Shown: positions 1-8,682 of the stretch, one piece after another
Numbering within the stretch: position 1 is the stretch's first letter
Layout: every line of letters begins with the position of its first letter
Assembly: GCA_944323445.1 (NCBI GenBank)
Contig: CALUSM010000004.1
Span: 22,202 to 86,201 of the forward strand
Reading direction: 5' to 3'
Length of the DNA: 64,000 nt
Source: an uncultured Bacteroidales bacterium
GTDB lineage: Bacteria > Bacteroidota > Bacteroidia > Bacteroidales > UBA932
Notes under the pieces: model-generated
What the model was told of the DNA's origin: nothing
Seen by the model: only the letters and a program-made list of their open reading frames with translations
Databases searched by the model: none
Made by a program: the position numbers and the translations under genes

Positions 1-1023
1 AGCCCCCGCTACCGCGACGAGATATCGGCCCTGTTCAACACGAACAACATCGTGGTCGAGCACCGCTACTTCCTCGAGTCCACCCCCTACCCCGGCAAGT
101 CTCCCGAGGAGGTCAACTGGGACTACATGAACGCCCCCAATGCAGCCGCTGACCTGCACGAGGTAGTGACCGCCCTGAAAAACGTCTTCGACGGCAAGTG
201 GATCTCCACCGGTATCAGCAAGGGAGGCCAGACCACCATGCTCTACCGCGCCTACTATCCTGAGGACGTGGACTTCTCCGTACCCTACGTAGGCCCTCTG
301 TGCCGCGGCGCATACGACGGCCGTCACGAGCCCTTCATCGAGAACTATGTCGGCACACCCGCCGACCGCGAGGCCGTCAGGAACTTCCAGATCGAGCTGC
401 TGCTCCGCAAGGACCGTCTGATGCCCATGTACGACTCCCTGTGCAAGGCCCGCGAGTTCGAGTTCCGCGCCCCTGTGGACGAGATCTACGACTACAGTGT
501 GCTGGAGTTCTCCTTCGCCTTCTGGCAGTGGGGCTATCCCGTGTCGGAGATACCCGGCAAGAATGCCTCCGACCGCGAGGTATTCGATTACATGATGAAG
601 ATAAGCTCCCCCGACTACTTCGTGAAATGGAGCGCTACCTCACCCTTCTTCGTACAGGCCGCCACTGAACTCGGCTACTACGGTTACGACATGAAGCCTT
701 TCAAGAAGTACAAAAAATATTTCAGCATCAAGAACACCAAGAACTACATGCAGAAGCTCCTGCTGCCACAGAACCGGGAGTTCATTTTCGATGACTACCT
801 CTACAACAGGATTTCTGCATTTCTTCTCTCTACCGACGCCCGCATGCTCTTCATCTACGGCCAGTTCGACCCCTGGTCCGCAGTGATGCCCGCCGACCCG
901 CACAAGGACAACATCAAGTTCTTCATCCAGCCCGGCGGCAGCCACCGTGCCCGTATCGCCACCTTCGACGAGGCTACCCAGAAGGAGATCAAGTCCATCC
1001 TGAGCCAGTGGCTGTATGAGTAA
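1..1023 (+). CDS. Secreted tripeptidyl-aminopeptidase-like serine peptidase (S37/PS-10 type), 5' truncated
   Basis: The frame is open from the first base of the window, so the N-terminus, including any signal peptide, lies upstream. The sequence shows the alpha/beta-hydrolase nucleophile elbow GISKGG, then a long helical cap rich in Tyr/Phe, and late in the protein the motif FIYGQFDPWS (Asp region) and GGSHRARI (His region). This order Ser-Asp-His fits family S37, the PS-10 peptidases related to Streptomyces tripeptidyl aminopeptidase, common in Bacteroidales. These enzymes remove N-terminal peptides outside the cytoplasm. The gene ends within the start of the next one (8-nt overlap), suggesting co-transcription. 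Family assignment is by motif only; the exact substrate is unknown. Confidence 0.75.
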   Translation, partial: SPRYRDEISALFNTNNIVVEHRYFLESTPYPGKSPEEVNWDYMNAPNAAADLHEVVTALKNVFDGKWISTGISKGGQTTMLYRAYYPEDVDFSVPYVGPLCRGAYDGRHEPFIENYVGTPADREAVRNFQIELLLRKDRLMPMYDSLCKAREFEFRAPVDEIYDYSVLEFSFAFWQWGYPVSEIPGKNASDREVFDYMMKISSPDYFVKWSATSPFFVQAATELGYYGYDMKPFKKYKKYFSIKNTKNYMQKLLLPQNREFIFDDYLYNRISAFLLSTDARMLFIYGQFDPWSAVMPADPHKDNIKFFIQPGGSHRARIATFDEATQKEIKSILSQWLYE

Positions 1024-1939
1024 TCTACCTGAGTTCAAGGACATAGAATTAAGCGACAAGGAGTGGGCCGACCCGCTCCTTGCTGTTTCCGACTACCGGG
1101 CCACGGAGTACTGCTTCACCTCGCTGTACATCTGGGCCCGGTTCTTCGGAACCCGCATCGCCCGGTGGAAGGACTGGCTGCTCATCCGCTCCGACGGGGA
1201 GGAGGGCTGCGCCAACTACATTTTCCCTGCAGGGAGCGGAGATATCGCAGAGGTTCTGGATACAATGGAAGAGGATGCCGCCCGCATCGGAAGACGCCCG
1301 GTCCTCTGGACCGTCGCCGATGTGAAGGCCCGCCTCGAGGAAATGTTCCCCGGCCGCTATGAATTTTCCCCTGTCCGCCGCTCCTTTGACTATCTCTACG
1401 AGACGGAGAAGATGATCTCCCTCGCCGGAAAGAAATACCAGCCCAAGCGCAATTTCATCTCCCGGTTCAAGGCGCAGAACCCCGGCTGGACCTACGAGAG
1501 CATCCGCCCGGACGGCGATCCGGAGCTCTGCCGCCGCCAGATAGAGGAATGCAGGACAATGACCGACGAGTGGTGCGCCCTCAACGGCTGCATCCACAAC
1601 GAGTCGATGCAGATGGAGGCCTGCGCGGTGCGCAAGGCCTTAGAGGACTTCGTCCCCCTGCGGCTCTGCGGAGGAATGCTGCGCAGCGGCGGCCGCCTGG
1701 TGGCCTACACCCTCGGCGAGCGGCTCAACTCCGATACTTTCATCGTGCATGTCGAGAAGGCATTTTCCGATGTAACGGGGGCCTATCCCATGATCAACCG
1801 CACCTTCCTCGAGCACGAGGCGGCCGGCCTGCAGTACGTCAACCGGGAGGACGACGCCGGGGATGAGGGCCTGCGCAAGGCCAAGCTGTCCTACCATCCG
1901 GCATATATGTTGGAAAAATATTTGGCAGTTCCGCGATAA
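1016..1939 (+). CDS. DUF2156 (LPG-synthase C-terminal-like) acyltransferase-fold protein
   Basis: A 307-aa soluble protein of the DUF2156 family, the GNAT-like fold found at the C-terminus of lysylphosphatidylglycerol synthase. Visible marks are the N-terminal segment with LSDKEWADPLL and the ATEYCFTSLYIW block, a central PKRNFISRFK stretch, and the C-terminal YVNREDDAGDEGLRKAK segment typical of the cofactor-binding end. No membrane segments are seen, so it is a free-standing domain without the flippase part of MprF. The true substrate is not known for the stand-alone bacterial members. Its ATG overlaps the stop of the peptidase gene, and a phosphopantetheinyl transferase gene follows 34 nt later, so the three are probably one transcript. 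Confidence 0.75.
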   Translation: MSNLPEFKDIELSDKEWADPLLAVSDYRATEYCFTSLYIWARFFGTRIARWKDWLLIRSDGEEGCANYIFPAGSGDIAEVLDTMEEDAARIGRRPVLWTVADVKARLEEMFPGRYEFSPVRRSFDYLYETEKMISLAGKKYQPKRNFISRFKAQNPGWTYESIRPDGDPELCRRQIEECRTMTDEWCALNGCIHNESMQMEACAVRKALEDFVPLRLCGGMLRSGGRLVAYTLGERLNSDTFIVHVEKAFSDVTGAYPMINRTFLEHEAAGLQYVNREDDAGDEGLRKAKLSYHPAYMLEKYLAVPR

Positions 1940-1973
1940 GTGCTTTTCTTTGCAGCCTATTTTCAAGAAATCG

Positions 1974-2612
1974 ATGGGTCTATATAAACGAGAAAAATTA
2001 GAAAACGGGGCGGAGATATGCGTATGGGAGATCTCCGAGGACGAAGACGACTTGCGCCGGCTGTGCGCCCCCATTCCCAGCGATGAGCTCGAGGAGCTCG
2101 AAATCACCAAAAGCCCCGCACGGCGCAAGGAGAAACTGGCCGTAAGGGCTCTTCTCAACGAGATGTTTCCCGAGAAACTCTATCTCGGACATCACGACAA
2201 CGGCAAACCCTATCTTCAGAACTGTGCCGTGGAGATCAGCATCTCCCACTGCGCCCGCTTCGCAGCCGTCATCGCCCATCCCGAAGAGAGCGTGGGCATA
2301 GACATCGAGAGCCTCGGCCGCGACTTCTCGGCAGTGGAGCGCAAGGCTCTCTCCGAGGATGAGAAGGACGACCTCTCGGACCACAACACCAACCAGCAGC
2401 TGGCCATCTACTGGTGCGCAAAGGAAGCCATCTACAAGCGCATGTCCCGCAACGGTGTGGACTTCGCACGGCAGATAGAGGTGGAGCGTTTCACCCCCCG
2501 CGACGAGGGCGAGCTGGAGGCCACCTTCATCCACAAGGACGGGGAAGAGGAGACCTTTGAGCTCAACTACGAGATATTCGACGGTCACGTGATGGTGTGG
2601 CTCGTCGGATAA
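1974..2612 (+). CDS. 4'-phosphopantetheinyl transferase superfamily protein
   Basis: A 212-aa Sfp/AcpT-type enzyme that moves the phosphopantetheine arm of CoA to a serine of acyl or peptidyl carrier proteins. The Mg-binding motif GIDIE is at residues 108-112 and the WCAKEA helix at 147-152, both diagnostic. The frame stays open further upstream, but that extension runs back over the end of the DUF2156 gene and looks unrelated to the family; the ATG at 1974 begins a normal N-terminus, so I chose it. No carrier-protein or polyketide genes are nearby, so the partner is unknown; fatty-acid, aryl-polyene or similar carrier proteins are possible. Confidence 0.88.
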   Translation: MGLYKREKLENGAEICVWEISEDEDDLRRLCAPIPSDELEELEITKSPARRKEKLAVRALLNEMFPEKLYLGHHDNGKPYLQNCAVEISISHCARFAAVIAHPEESVGIDIESLGRDFSAVERKALSEDEKDDLSDHNTNQQLAIYWCAKEAIYKRMSRNGVDFARQIEVERFTPRDEGELEATFIHKDGEEETFELNYEIFDGHVMVWLVG

Positions 2613-2639
2613 CTTGCTGAACCGTTAAATCAGTCCGCT

Positions 2640-3104
2640 ATGTTTCATCGTCTTACAAATCTTACACTCAATATAGTCGCCACGATGGCGATGCTCTCCG
2701 GTTTCCTGCCCATGCTGTCATGGTCGCGGCTGGAAGGAGTGCCCGTACCGAACCACTTCGACATCCACGGAGTGGTGGACGGAGTCGGAGACAGGGGTAT
2801 CCTGCTCACCCTCGCCCTCATCGGGCTCGGCATCTACATCATCATGATTCTGGCCCAGTGCTTCCCCAAGGTGGTGAACCTTCCCGTTCCCGCCCGGAAA
2901 GCCGAAGCCGCCAGAGCCGCCAAGACGGACTTAGCCGCACAGATGAACCTCCTGCTCTGCCTGCTCCTGTCCTTCGGAGCCAACTCCACACTCTCGGTGG
3001 CCGCAGGCAAGACGCAGACGCTGAATATGTGGTTCATCTGGGGGATAGTGGCCCTGGCGCTGGTCTGCATCGGCATTGCCATTTTCCGCACTTACCGCAG
3101 ATAA
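2640..3104 (+). CDS. Small DUF1648-type membrane protein
   Basis: A 154-aa protein with about four hydrophobic segments (near residues 8-25, 52-73, 99-118 and 129-149). After the first segment it has the pattern VPVPNHFDIHGVVDGVG, which matches the short 'P-x-H-(F/W)-x-x-x-G-x-x-D-G' signature of DUF1648 seen in SdpI-like immunity and related proteins. Function of such short members is unknown; a role in immunity or envelope stress is only an analogy. It sits 27 nt after the phosphopantetheinyl transferase and 67 nt before tyrS, which has its own promoter. Confidence 0.6.
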   Translation: MFHRLTNLTLNIVATMAMLSGFLPMLSWSRLEGVPVPNHFDIHGVVDGVGDRGILLTLALIGLGIYIIMILAQCFPKVVNLPVPARKAEAARAAKTDLAAQMNLLLCLLLSFGANSTLSVAAGKTQTLNMWFIWGIVALALVCIGIAIFRTYRR

Positions 3105-3125
3105 CCTATTTTGAATAAAAATAAC

Positions 3126-3133
3126 TACCTTTG
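3126..3133 (+). promoter_or_regulatory. Putative -7 box of the tyrS promoter
   Basis: TACCTTTG fits the Bacteroidetes -7 consensus TAnnTTTG and lies 38 nt before the tyrS ATG. A TTTG upstream is present but spaced closer than usual (12 nt), so the -33 element is uncertain. Confidence 0.5.
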
Positions 3134-3171
3134 CGCGGATATTCAAAAGCAAAGCAGTTATTTTTCATACG

Positions 3172-4461
3172 ATGAAGAATTTTATCGAAGACCTCAAATG
3201 GAGGGGCATGATCCAGGATATCATGCCCGGAACTGAAGAACTCCTTTCAAAAGAGCAGTGCACTGCATACGTGGGCATCGACCCCACGGCTGATTCGCTG
3301 CACATCGGTCATCTGGTCAGCGTTATGATGCTCAAGCACTTCCAGGACGCCGGCCACCGTCCCATCTCCCTCATCGGCGGAGCCACCGGCATGATCGGCG
3401 ACCCCTCGATGAAGTCCCAGGAGCGCAACCTTCTCGATGAGGCTACCCTGCGCCACAACCAGGAGTGCATCAAGGCCCAGCTCTCCAAGTTCATCGACTT
3501 CGAGAGCGACGCTCCCAACGCCGCCATTCTGGTCAACAACTACGACTGGATGAAGGACTGGAGATTCCTCGACTTCACCCGCGAGATAGGCAAGCTGATC
3601 ACCGTCAACTACATGATGGCCAAGGACTCCGTCAAGAAGAGACTCAGCGGTGAGGGCCGCGAGGGCATGTCGTTCACCGAGTTCACCTACCAGCTCCTCC
3701 AGGGCTACGACTTCACATACCTCTACGAGCACTACGGCTGCAAGCTCCAGATGGGCGGCAGCGACCAGTGGGGCAACATCACCACCGGCACCGAGCTCAT
3801 CCGCCGCAAGCTCGGCGGCGAGGCCTACGGACTGACCTGGCCCCTGATGACCAAGTCCGACGGCGGCAAGTTCGGCAAGACCGAGAAGGGCAACATCTGG
3901 CTCTCCCCGGAGTACACCACCCCCTACGCATTCTACCAGTTCTGGCTCAACGTCAGCGACGAGGACGCCGCCAGATACATCAAGATATTCACCACCCTCA
4001 GCCGCGAGGAGATAGAGGCCGCAGTGGCAGAGCACGCCAAGGCACCCCATCTGCGCGAGCTCCAGAAACTGCTCGCCCGCGAGATTACCGTCATGGTACA
4101 CGGACAGGAGGAGTACGGCAAGGCCGTGGACGCTTCCCAGATACTCTTCGGAAAGTCCACCTCCGAGACCCTGCGCTCGCTCGACGAGAGGACCTTCCTC
4201 TCCGTATTCGACGGCGTACCCCAGTACAGCCTGAGCAAGGATGTCCTCCCGCAGAATGTCATCGACCTGCTGGCTGTCACCACCGACGTATTCCCCTCCA
4301 AGGGCGAATGCCGCAAGATGATCCAGGGCGGCGGTCTGTCCATCAACAAGGACCGCTGCGACTCAGCCGACCGCACTGTCAGCGCCGAGGACCTGATCGA
4401 CGGCAAGTACATCCTCGCCCAGAAAGGCAAGAAGAACTACTACATCCTCAAATTTGAATAG
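3172..4461 (+). CDS. tyrS: Tyrosyl-tRNA synthetase
   Basis: A 429-aa class Ic aminoacyl-tRNA synthetase that charges tRNA-Tyr. The HIGH motif is exact at residues 44-47 and the KMSKS loop appears as KFGKT at 233-237, as usual in bacterial TyrRS. The tyrosine-binding segment GSDQWGN follows LQMG near residue 195. The C-terminus contains an S4-like RNA-binding domain ([15 protein letters not shown]...). Length matches the family. The next gene, rbfA, starts 12 nt after the stop, so tyrS, rbfA and the following permease are likely one operon of translation and envelope functions. Confidence 0.97.
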   Translation: MKNFIEDLKWRGMIQDIMPGTEELLSKEQCTAYVGIDPTADSLHIGHLVSVMMLKHFQDAGHRPISLIGGATGMIGDPSMKSQERNLLDEATLRHNQECIKAQLSKFIDFESDAPNAAILVNNYDWMKDWRFLDFTREIGKLITVNYMMAKDSVKKRLSGEGREGMSFTEFTYQLLQGYDFTYLYEHYGCKLQMGGSDQWGNITTGTELIRRKLGGEAYGLTWPLMTKSDGGKFGKTEKGNIWLSPEYTTPYAFYQFWLNVSDEDAARYIKIFTTLSREEIEAAVAEHAKAPHLRELQKLLAREITVMVHGQEEYGKAVDASQILFGKSTSETLRSLDERTFLSVFDGVPQYSLSKDVLPQNVIDLLAVTTDVFPSKGECRKMIQGGGLSINKDRCDSADRTVSAEDLIDGKYILAQKGKKNYYILKFE

Positions 4462-4473
4462 GAGGCCGCCGCG

Positions 4474-4818
4474 ATGGAAGGAGAAAGCACCCGCCAGCTC
4501 AAAGTGGCCAAGGAGCTCCAGAGACATCTGGCCGAGATCATCCGTTCCAAGGGCATGGCCTCCTGGGACGGAGCTCTCGTGTCGGTGAGCGGAGTGACCA
4601 TAAGCCCGGACCTTGCAGTGGCCAAGGTCTACGTCAGCATCTTCCCCTCGGCCAAGCAGGAGAAGGTCTTCAGGATGATCCAGGAGTCGGGCCGCTCCAT
4701 GCGCGGAGAGCTGGGCCGCCAGATGGCCAAGCAGCTGCGCATCATACCCGAGCTGATCTTCTACCTGGACGACTCTCTGGACTACGTGGAGCACATCGAC
4801 GAGCTGCTCGCCAAGTAG
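4474..4818 (+). CDS. rbfA: 30S ribosome-binding factor A
   Basis: A 114-aa KH-fold protein needed for late maturation of the 30S subunit and cold adaptation. Visible family features are the N-terminal RQLKVAKELQRHLAEIIR helix, the LVSVSGVTISPDLAVAKVYVSIFP strand-rich block and the C-terminal PELIFYLDDSLDYVEHIDELL segment. Its length is typical. It lies 12 nt after tyrS and 3 nt before the permease gene, an arrangement I know as common in Bacteroidales. Confidence 0.93.
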   Translation: MEGESTRQLKVAKELQRHLAEIIRSKGMASWDGALVSVSGVTISPDLAVAKVYVSIFPSAKQEKVFRMIQESGRSMRGELGRQMAKQLRIIPELIFYLDDSLDYVEHIDELLAK

Positions 4819-4821
4819 CCC

Positions 4822-6033
4822 ATGCATCTGCCGCAGTTCATAGCCCGGCGTTACCTCTTCGCCAAGAAGTCGCACAACGTCATCAACATCATCTCGCTCA
4901 TCAGCGCGATAGGCATAGCCGTGGGCTCCTGCGCCCTGATCATGGTGCTGTCGATATACAACGGATTCGAGGACGTGGTACGCGGGATGTACGACAGGGC
5001 CATGCCCGACATAGCTGTCACCTGCGACTCATCCAAATATTTCCGCACCGACACAGAGGCCTTCGACGCCGTCCGCTCGATGCCCTCCGTAGTCTCATTC
5101 ACCGAAAGCGTCGAGGAGACCGTCTTCCTGACCTACGACCGCGAGGAGGGCACCGCCCTGCTCAAAGGCGTGGAGCAGAGCTACACCGAGAACCCCGAGA
5201 TACAGTCCTGCATCATCGACGGAGAGTTCACCCTGATGCACGGGGAGGTGGCCCAGGCCGTCACCGGACGCGGACTGGCTGTGGAAATGGGCATAATGCC
5301 CCGCTTCCTCGACCCCATCACCGTCTATTTCCCCGCCCGCGACCGGGACATATCCTTAGTCAATCCGGCGGCATCCCTCAACAGCGAGCGGTTCTTCCCC
5401 ATAGGCACCTTCTTCTCGGGCAATGAGGGCTACAGCAACACCCTCTTCGTCCCCATCGAGCGGGCCCGCAGGCTCATAGGACTCCAGGACAATGAGGCAG
5501 GCACCGTGGAGCTCCGGCTCGCCCCCGGCTCCGACGTCCGTCAGGCAGTGAAGGAGGTCCGCTCCGCCCTCGGCCCCGGCTTCACCGTCAAGGACAAATA
5601 CATGCAGAACGAGACCGTCTACCGCATGATGCGCATCGAGAAGGTAGTCATCTTCATGATCCTGCTCTTCATCATCATCGTGGTCTCCTGCAACGTCTTC
5701 GGCTCCCTGACCATGCTCATCATCGAGAAGCGGGACGACATCGCCACCCTCCAGCACCTCGGAGCCCGTCCGGCCCTGATCCGCCGCATCTTCTTCGACG
5801 AGGGCTGGATGATTATCCTGCTCGGAGCCGTCATCGGCCTGGCCGTCGGTATCGTCCTCTGCCTCATCCAGCAGCACGTCGGCGTCATCCGCATGCCCGG
5901 CAGCTTCGTAGTCGAGTACTACCCCGTCGTCATCAAGCCCGGCGACATCCTCATCACCCTCGCCGGCATCGCCCTCATCGGCCTTTTCATCACCGCCCTC
6001 CCTACCCGCCGCACCCTTTCAAAAATTTTTTAA
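4822..6033 (+). CDS. ABC transporter permease of the LolC/LolE (FtsX-like) family
   Basis: A 403-aa inner-membrane protein with the MacB/FtsX topology: a first transmembrane helix near residues 20-42, a long periplasmic domain (about 45-265), then three helices near 268-290, 318-345 and 370-395. The start ARRYLFAKKSHNVINIISLIS is characteristic of LolE-like permeases, which extract lipoproteins from the inner membrane for transport to the outer membrane. No ATPase gene is adjacent, so the LolD-like partner must be elsewhere. It closes the tyrS-rbfA operon; an AT-rich stretch and a terminator-like hairpin follow. Confidence 0.85.
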   Translation: MHLPQFIARRYLFAKKSHNVINIISLISAIGIAVGSCALIMVLSIYNGFEDVVRGMYDRAMPDIAVTCDSSKYFRTDTEAFDAVRSMPSVVSFTESVEETVFLTYDREEGTALLKGVEQSYTENPEIQSCIIDGEFTLMHGEVAQAVTGRGLAVEMGIMPRFLDPITVYFPARDRDISLVNPAASLNSERFFPIGTFFSGNEGYSNTLFVPIERARRLIGLQDNEAGTVELRLAPGSDVRQAVKEVRSALGPGFTVKDKYMQNETVYRMMRIEKVVIFMILLFIIIVVSCNVFGSLTMLIIEKRDDIATLQHLGARPALIRRIFFDEGWMIILLGAVIGLAVGIVLCLIQQHVGVIRMPGSFVVEYYPVVIKPGDILITLAGIALIGLFITALPTRRTLSKIF

Positions 6034-6128
6034 AAATTTTTCACTTTCCGTGCAACAAAAACAGCGGAACCTGCATCTATGTAGTAGGTTTAGGTTTTAG
6101 TACACAAGGAAGGGGTACCTATTGTAGC

Positions 6129-6148
6129 AGAGGGGTGCCTCTTTTTTT
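6129..6148 (+). terminator. Possible terminator after the LolE-like gene
   Basis: A short hairpin (AGAGG, loop GGTG, CCTCT) is followed at once by a run of T residues, a Rho-independent terminator layout for the tyrS-rbfA-permease transcript, about 95 nt beyond the stop codon. The 5-bp stem is weak. Confidence 0.45.
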
Positions 6149-6160
6149 ATATCTTTTAAA

Positions 6161-6857
6161 ATGATTATCCGCAAAGATACCCCCGCATCCTTCACGTTAC
6201 TTTTTAGTTGAGCTGCATACGCTTGAATATAAGCACTTTATCAATCTAATGAAATTTTAAATGGGGCGGATTATGCTCAGAAAAAGCCTTTTTGCCGTCA
6301 CTTAACTTTTTGCGCAAAATACAAGACCCGGTCAATCAGAAGATTGCATTATAACTAAAAAGTAACGTGGACAGCGGGGTTGGCCCGGATGAATGACACG
6401 TCGTTTTTTTTCGTTCACCCTATCAGCATGTTGTCCCGTGATGCCATGACGCTCTGATGTTCTGATGCGGCAGACCGAAAGCCACTAAACCGACTGGTTG
6501 AAAAGACGTCCTTGACATTCTGGAAGTTATGAGCGGGCGTGATGTTATGTTACCATAAAATAGCAGCCAAAAGCGGATTTCAGTCCCACTAAATACAGTA
6601 GTTGCATAGAACATGCAGCGCAGCAAGCTGTTTAAAGCGACTATTCGGTTTAGTGAGAAACGGTGGGGGTTCCCAAAAAAATCGGACACAAAAGAATGAG
6701 TTTGGAAAGAAAAGAAAGTCACCGGGTTGAGTTACTGTGAGTCGTGTCTGCTACACAGGGTGAGCTACTACAAGGGCCTTAGGCGGATGAGGCCAGCCAC
6801 GAAGCGCTCAGAGCACCAGGCCGGCGCTAATTGAGGGGTATCTTTGCGGATAATCAT
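6161..6857. mobile_element. Gene-free 697-bp segment bounded by a perfect 23-bp inverted repeat; candidate non-autonomous mobile element or invertible segment
   Basis: Bases 6161-6183 are the exact reverse complement of 6835-6857 (23 of 23). Each arm contains TATCTTTG, a Bacteroidetes -7-like box, pointing outward. A 9-bp AT-rich direct repeat, ATATCTTTT, flanks the segment at 6149-6157 and 6858-6866; the left copy is 3 nt from its arm and the right copy abuts it, as expected of a target-site duplication, though low complexity makes chance possible. Inside are further inverted repeats (17 bp, 6193-6209 with 6353-6369; 11 bp, 6483-6493 with 6645-6655). A 99-codon minus-strand frame (6423-6722) has no recognisable domain and I do not call it a gene. 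The whole 875-bp interval between the permease and the next gene has no other gene I can support. Confidence 0.5.
6193..6369. repeat. Nested 17-bp inverted repeat inside the element
   Basis: Bases 6193-6209 (CACGTTACTTTTTAGTT) are perfectly complementary to 6353-6369. The match continues imperfectly outward into C-rich/G-rich flanks on both sides, giving ends of about 30 bp around a roughly 200-bp unit. It may be a second, smaller element or part of a structured RNA. Confidence 0.55.
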
Positions 6858-6869
6858 ATATCTTTTTGC

Positions 6870-6877
6870 TATCTTTG
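6870..6877 (+). promoter_or_regulatory. Putative -7 box for the transaldolase remnant/sulfatase transcript
   Basis: TATCTTTG lies 32 nt before the ATG at 6910. A TTTG 23 nt upstream belongs to the right arm of the inverted repeat, so the element may supply part of this promoter. Confidence 0.5.
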
Positions 6878-6909
6878 CTAAATGTATAACAAAAAGCAAC
6901 CACAACATC

Positions 6910-7113
6910 ATGAAATTCTTTCTAGACACAGCCAATCTGGACAAGATCCGCGAGGTCTACGCCATGGGCGTGCTAGACGGAGTGACCACCAACCCTTCTC
7001 TGATGGCCAAAGAAGGCATCAAGGGACTGCTCAAGCACCCCCTGACCGACTCCGGGCTCGCCAAATTCCTCAAGGACTATCACAAGGAAACGGTTAGTCC
7101 GGTACAACCATGA
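6910..7113 (+). pseudogene. tal: Transaldolase with a large internal in-frame deletion
   Basis: The 67-codon frame begins with the N-terminus of a short (about 215-220 aa) transaldolase, [16 protein letters not shown] and [16 protein letters not shown], and passes at residues 36-41 directly into its C-terminus, [16 protein letters not shown]. Roughly 150 residues are missing, including the Schiff-base lysine, so it cannot be a working transaldolase. Intact relatives as I remember them carry IKG both early (EGIKG) and late (IKGLLNHPLTD), so deletion between short direct repeats is a likely mechanism. The stop overlaps the ATG of the sulfatase (ATGA), so translation of the remnant may now couple to that gene. 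It could be an assembly artefact, but the frame is clean across the junction. Confidence 0.8.
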
Positions 7114-8639
7114 ACAACATGATAAAAGAACTGCTCCTGCCGCTGCTCGCAGCCTCTCCTGCAGCAGCGGCTCAGGCACAGCCGGATGCTGCTGACCACC
7201 CGCAGAATTCCAGGCCCAATGTAGTGATAATCTACGCTGACGACCTGGGCTACGGAGACCTGTCCTGTTATGGAGCACACCGGGTCAGCACCCCGAATAC
7301 AGACCGTATAGCCGGAGAGGGCATCCGCTTTACTGACGCTCATGCAGTCGCCTCGACCAGCACCCCCTCGCGTTTCTCCCTGCTTACCGGCATCTACGCT
7401 TTCCGCCAGGAGGGTACCGGAGTGGCACAGGGAGATGCTGCCAGCATCATTCATCCCAATACATACACTCTGGCCGATATGTTCTCGCAGGCCGGCTATG
7501 CCACGGCAGCCATAGGCAAATGGCATCTCGGCCTTGGTTCCGAATCGGGAGCCCAGGACTGGAACGGAGAGATAGACATCACCCCGGCCGACTTAGGCTT
7601 CGGCACTCACTATATCATGGCCGCTACCGCCGACCGGACTCCGTGCGTATTTATTGAAAACGGAAGGATAGCGGACTTCGACCCCTCCGCCCCAGTGGAG
7701 GTGAGCTACAAAGGCCCGTTCGAGGATGTTCCCGACTATCACCGGACTCCGGCCTCGGAGTTCAAGCTCCGCTCTTCCCACGGTCATGACAATGCGGTGG
7801 TCAACGGCATAGGCCGCATCGGCTACATGAAAGGCGGCGGCAAGGCCCTGTGGAAGGATGAGAATATCGCGGACTCGATTACCGCCCACGCCGTAGAATT
7901 CATCCGGAAGCACAGCGGCGGGCCGTTCTTCCTGTATTTCGCCACCAACGACGTGCATGTGCCGCGCATGCCCCACGAGAGATTCCGCGGCAAGAGCCCG
8001 ATGGGCCTCAGGGGCGAGGCCATCCTGCAGTTTGACTACAGCGTCGGTCAGATTCTCGACGCCCTCGAGCAGGCCGGAATACGGGACAACACCATCATCA
8101 TCCTCACCAGCGACAACGGACCTGTGCTGGACGACGGCTACGCGGATTCCGCCGCTGAGCTTGTCGGAGACCACAGCATCACAGGAGGCCTCCGCGGCAG
8201 CAAGTACAGCGCCTTCGAAGGCGGCACCCGCATTCCCGCCGTCATCTCCTGGCCCGGACGGATAACACGGCCTTCTGTATCCGGCGCCCTCATTTCCCAG
8301 ATAGACCTGTTCCGCTCCCTCGCCTCCATCATCGAAGCAGAGCTGCCCGAAGGCGCCGCTCCCGACAGCCACGACCTCTCGGAAGTGCTTCTCGGCGCCG
8401 ACACTACCGGCCGTGACTGGATAGTCGAATGGTCCTACACCCTCTCAGTCCGTACCCGCGAGTGGAAATACATCGCTCCCAACGACTACCCCAAATCCCT
8501 TTCCTGGTGCCCCGGCATAGAGACCGGCACTGAGCCCGTCCCTCAGCTCTACCGCCTCCCCGACGAGCACACAAACGTAGCACCCCAACATCCGGACACT
8601 GTCGCCGAGCTGCAGAAACTATTGGAAGAGATTTTTTGA
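7110..8639 (+). CDS. Secreted S-type arylsulfatase
   Basis: A 509-aa alkaline-phosphatase-superfamily sulfatase. A hydrophobic N-terminus ending [10 protein letters not shown] is a probable signal peptide. The metal-binding YADDLGYGD lies at about residues 42-50. The modification site is S84-T-P-S-R88, a serine-type (S/C)-x-P-x-R motif, so activation needs a radical-SAM sulfatase-maturing enzyme (anSME); none is in this window. Downstream are GKWHLG and SDNGP motifs of the active site. Such enzymes remove sulfate from host or algal glycans. Translation starts inside the stop of the transaldolase remnant. An ECF sigma gene follows 43 nt later. The sulfatase subfamily and substrate cannot be set by eye. 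Confidence 0.9.
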   Translation: MNNMIKELLLPLLAASPAAAAQAQPDAADHPQNSRPNVVIIYADDLGYGDLSCYGAHRVSTPNTDRIAGEGIRFTDAHAVASTSTPSRFSLLTGIYAFRQEGTGVAQGDAASIIHPNTYTLADMFSQAGYATAAIGKWHLGLGSESGAQDWNGEIDITPADLGFGTHYIMAATADRTPCVFIENGRIADFDPSAPVEVSYKGPFEDVPDYHRTPASEFKLRSSHGHDNAVVNGIGRIGYMKGGGKALWKDENIADSITAHAVEFIRKHSGGPFFLYFATNDVHVPRMPHERFRGKSPMGLRGEAILQFDYSVGQILDALEQAGIRDNTIIILTSDNGPVLDDGYADSAAELVGDHSITGGLRGSKYSAFEGGTRIPAVISWPGRITRPSVSGALISQIDLFRSLASIIEAELPEGAAPDSHDLSEVLLGADTTGRDWIVEWSYTLSVRTREWKYIAPNDYPKSLSWCPGIETGTEPVPQLYRLPDEHTNVAPQHPDTVAELQKLLEEIF

Positions 8640-8682
8640 CTTCCGGGCTTCTAATGCGTATATCCTGTAAAAGCGAAAACGC

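Noticed and set aside
6423..6722. A 99-codon minus-strand reading frame inside the inverted-repeat element
   Set aside because: No signal, domain or coding pattern recognised, no promoter placed for it, and it sits in a repeat-rich gene-free segment. It may be chance.
6161..6857. RNase P RNA, tmRNA or 6S RNA in the gene-free element
   Set aside because: I could not find the conserved core motifs of these RNAs on either strand.
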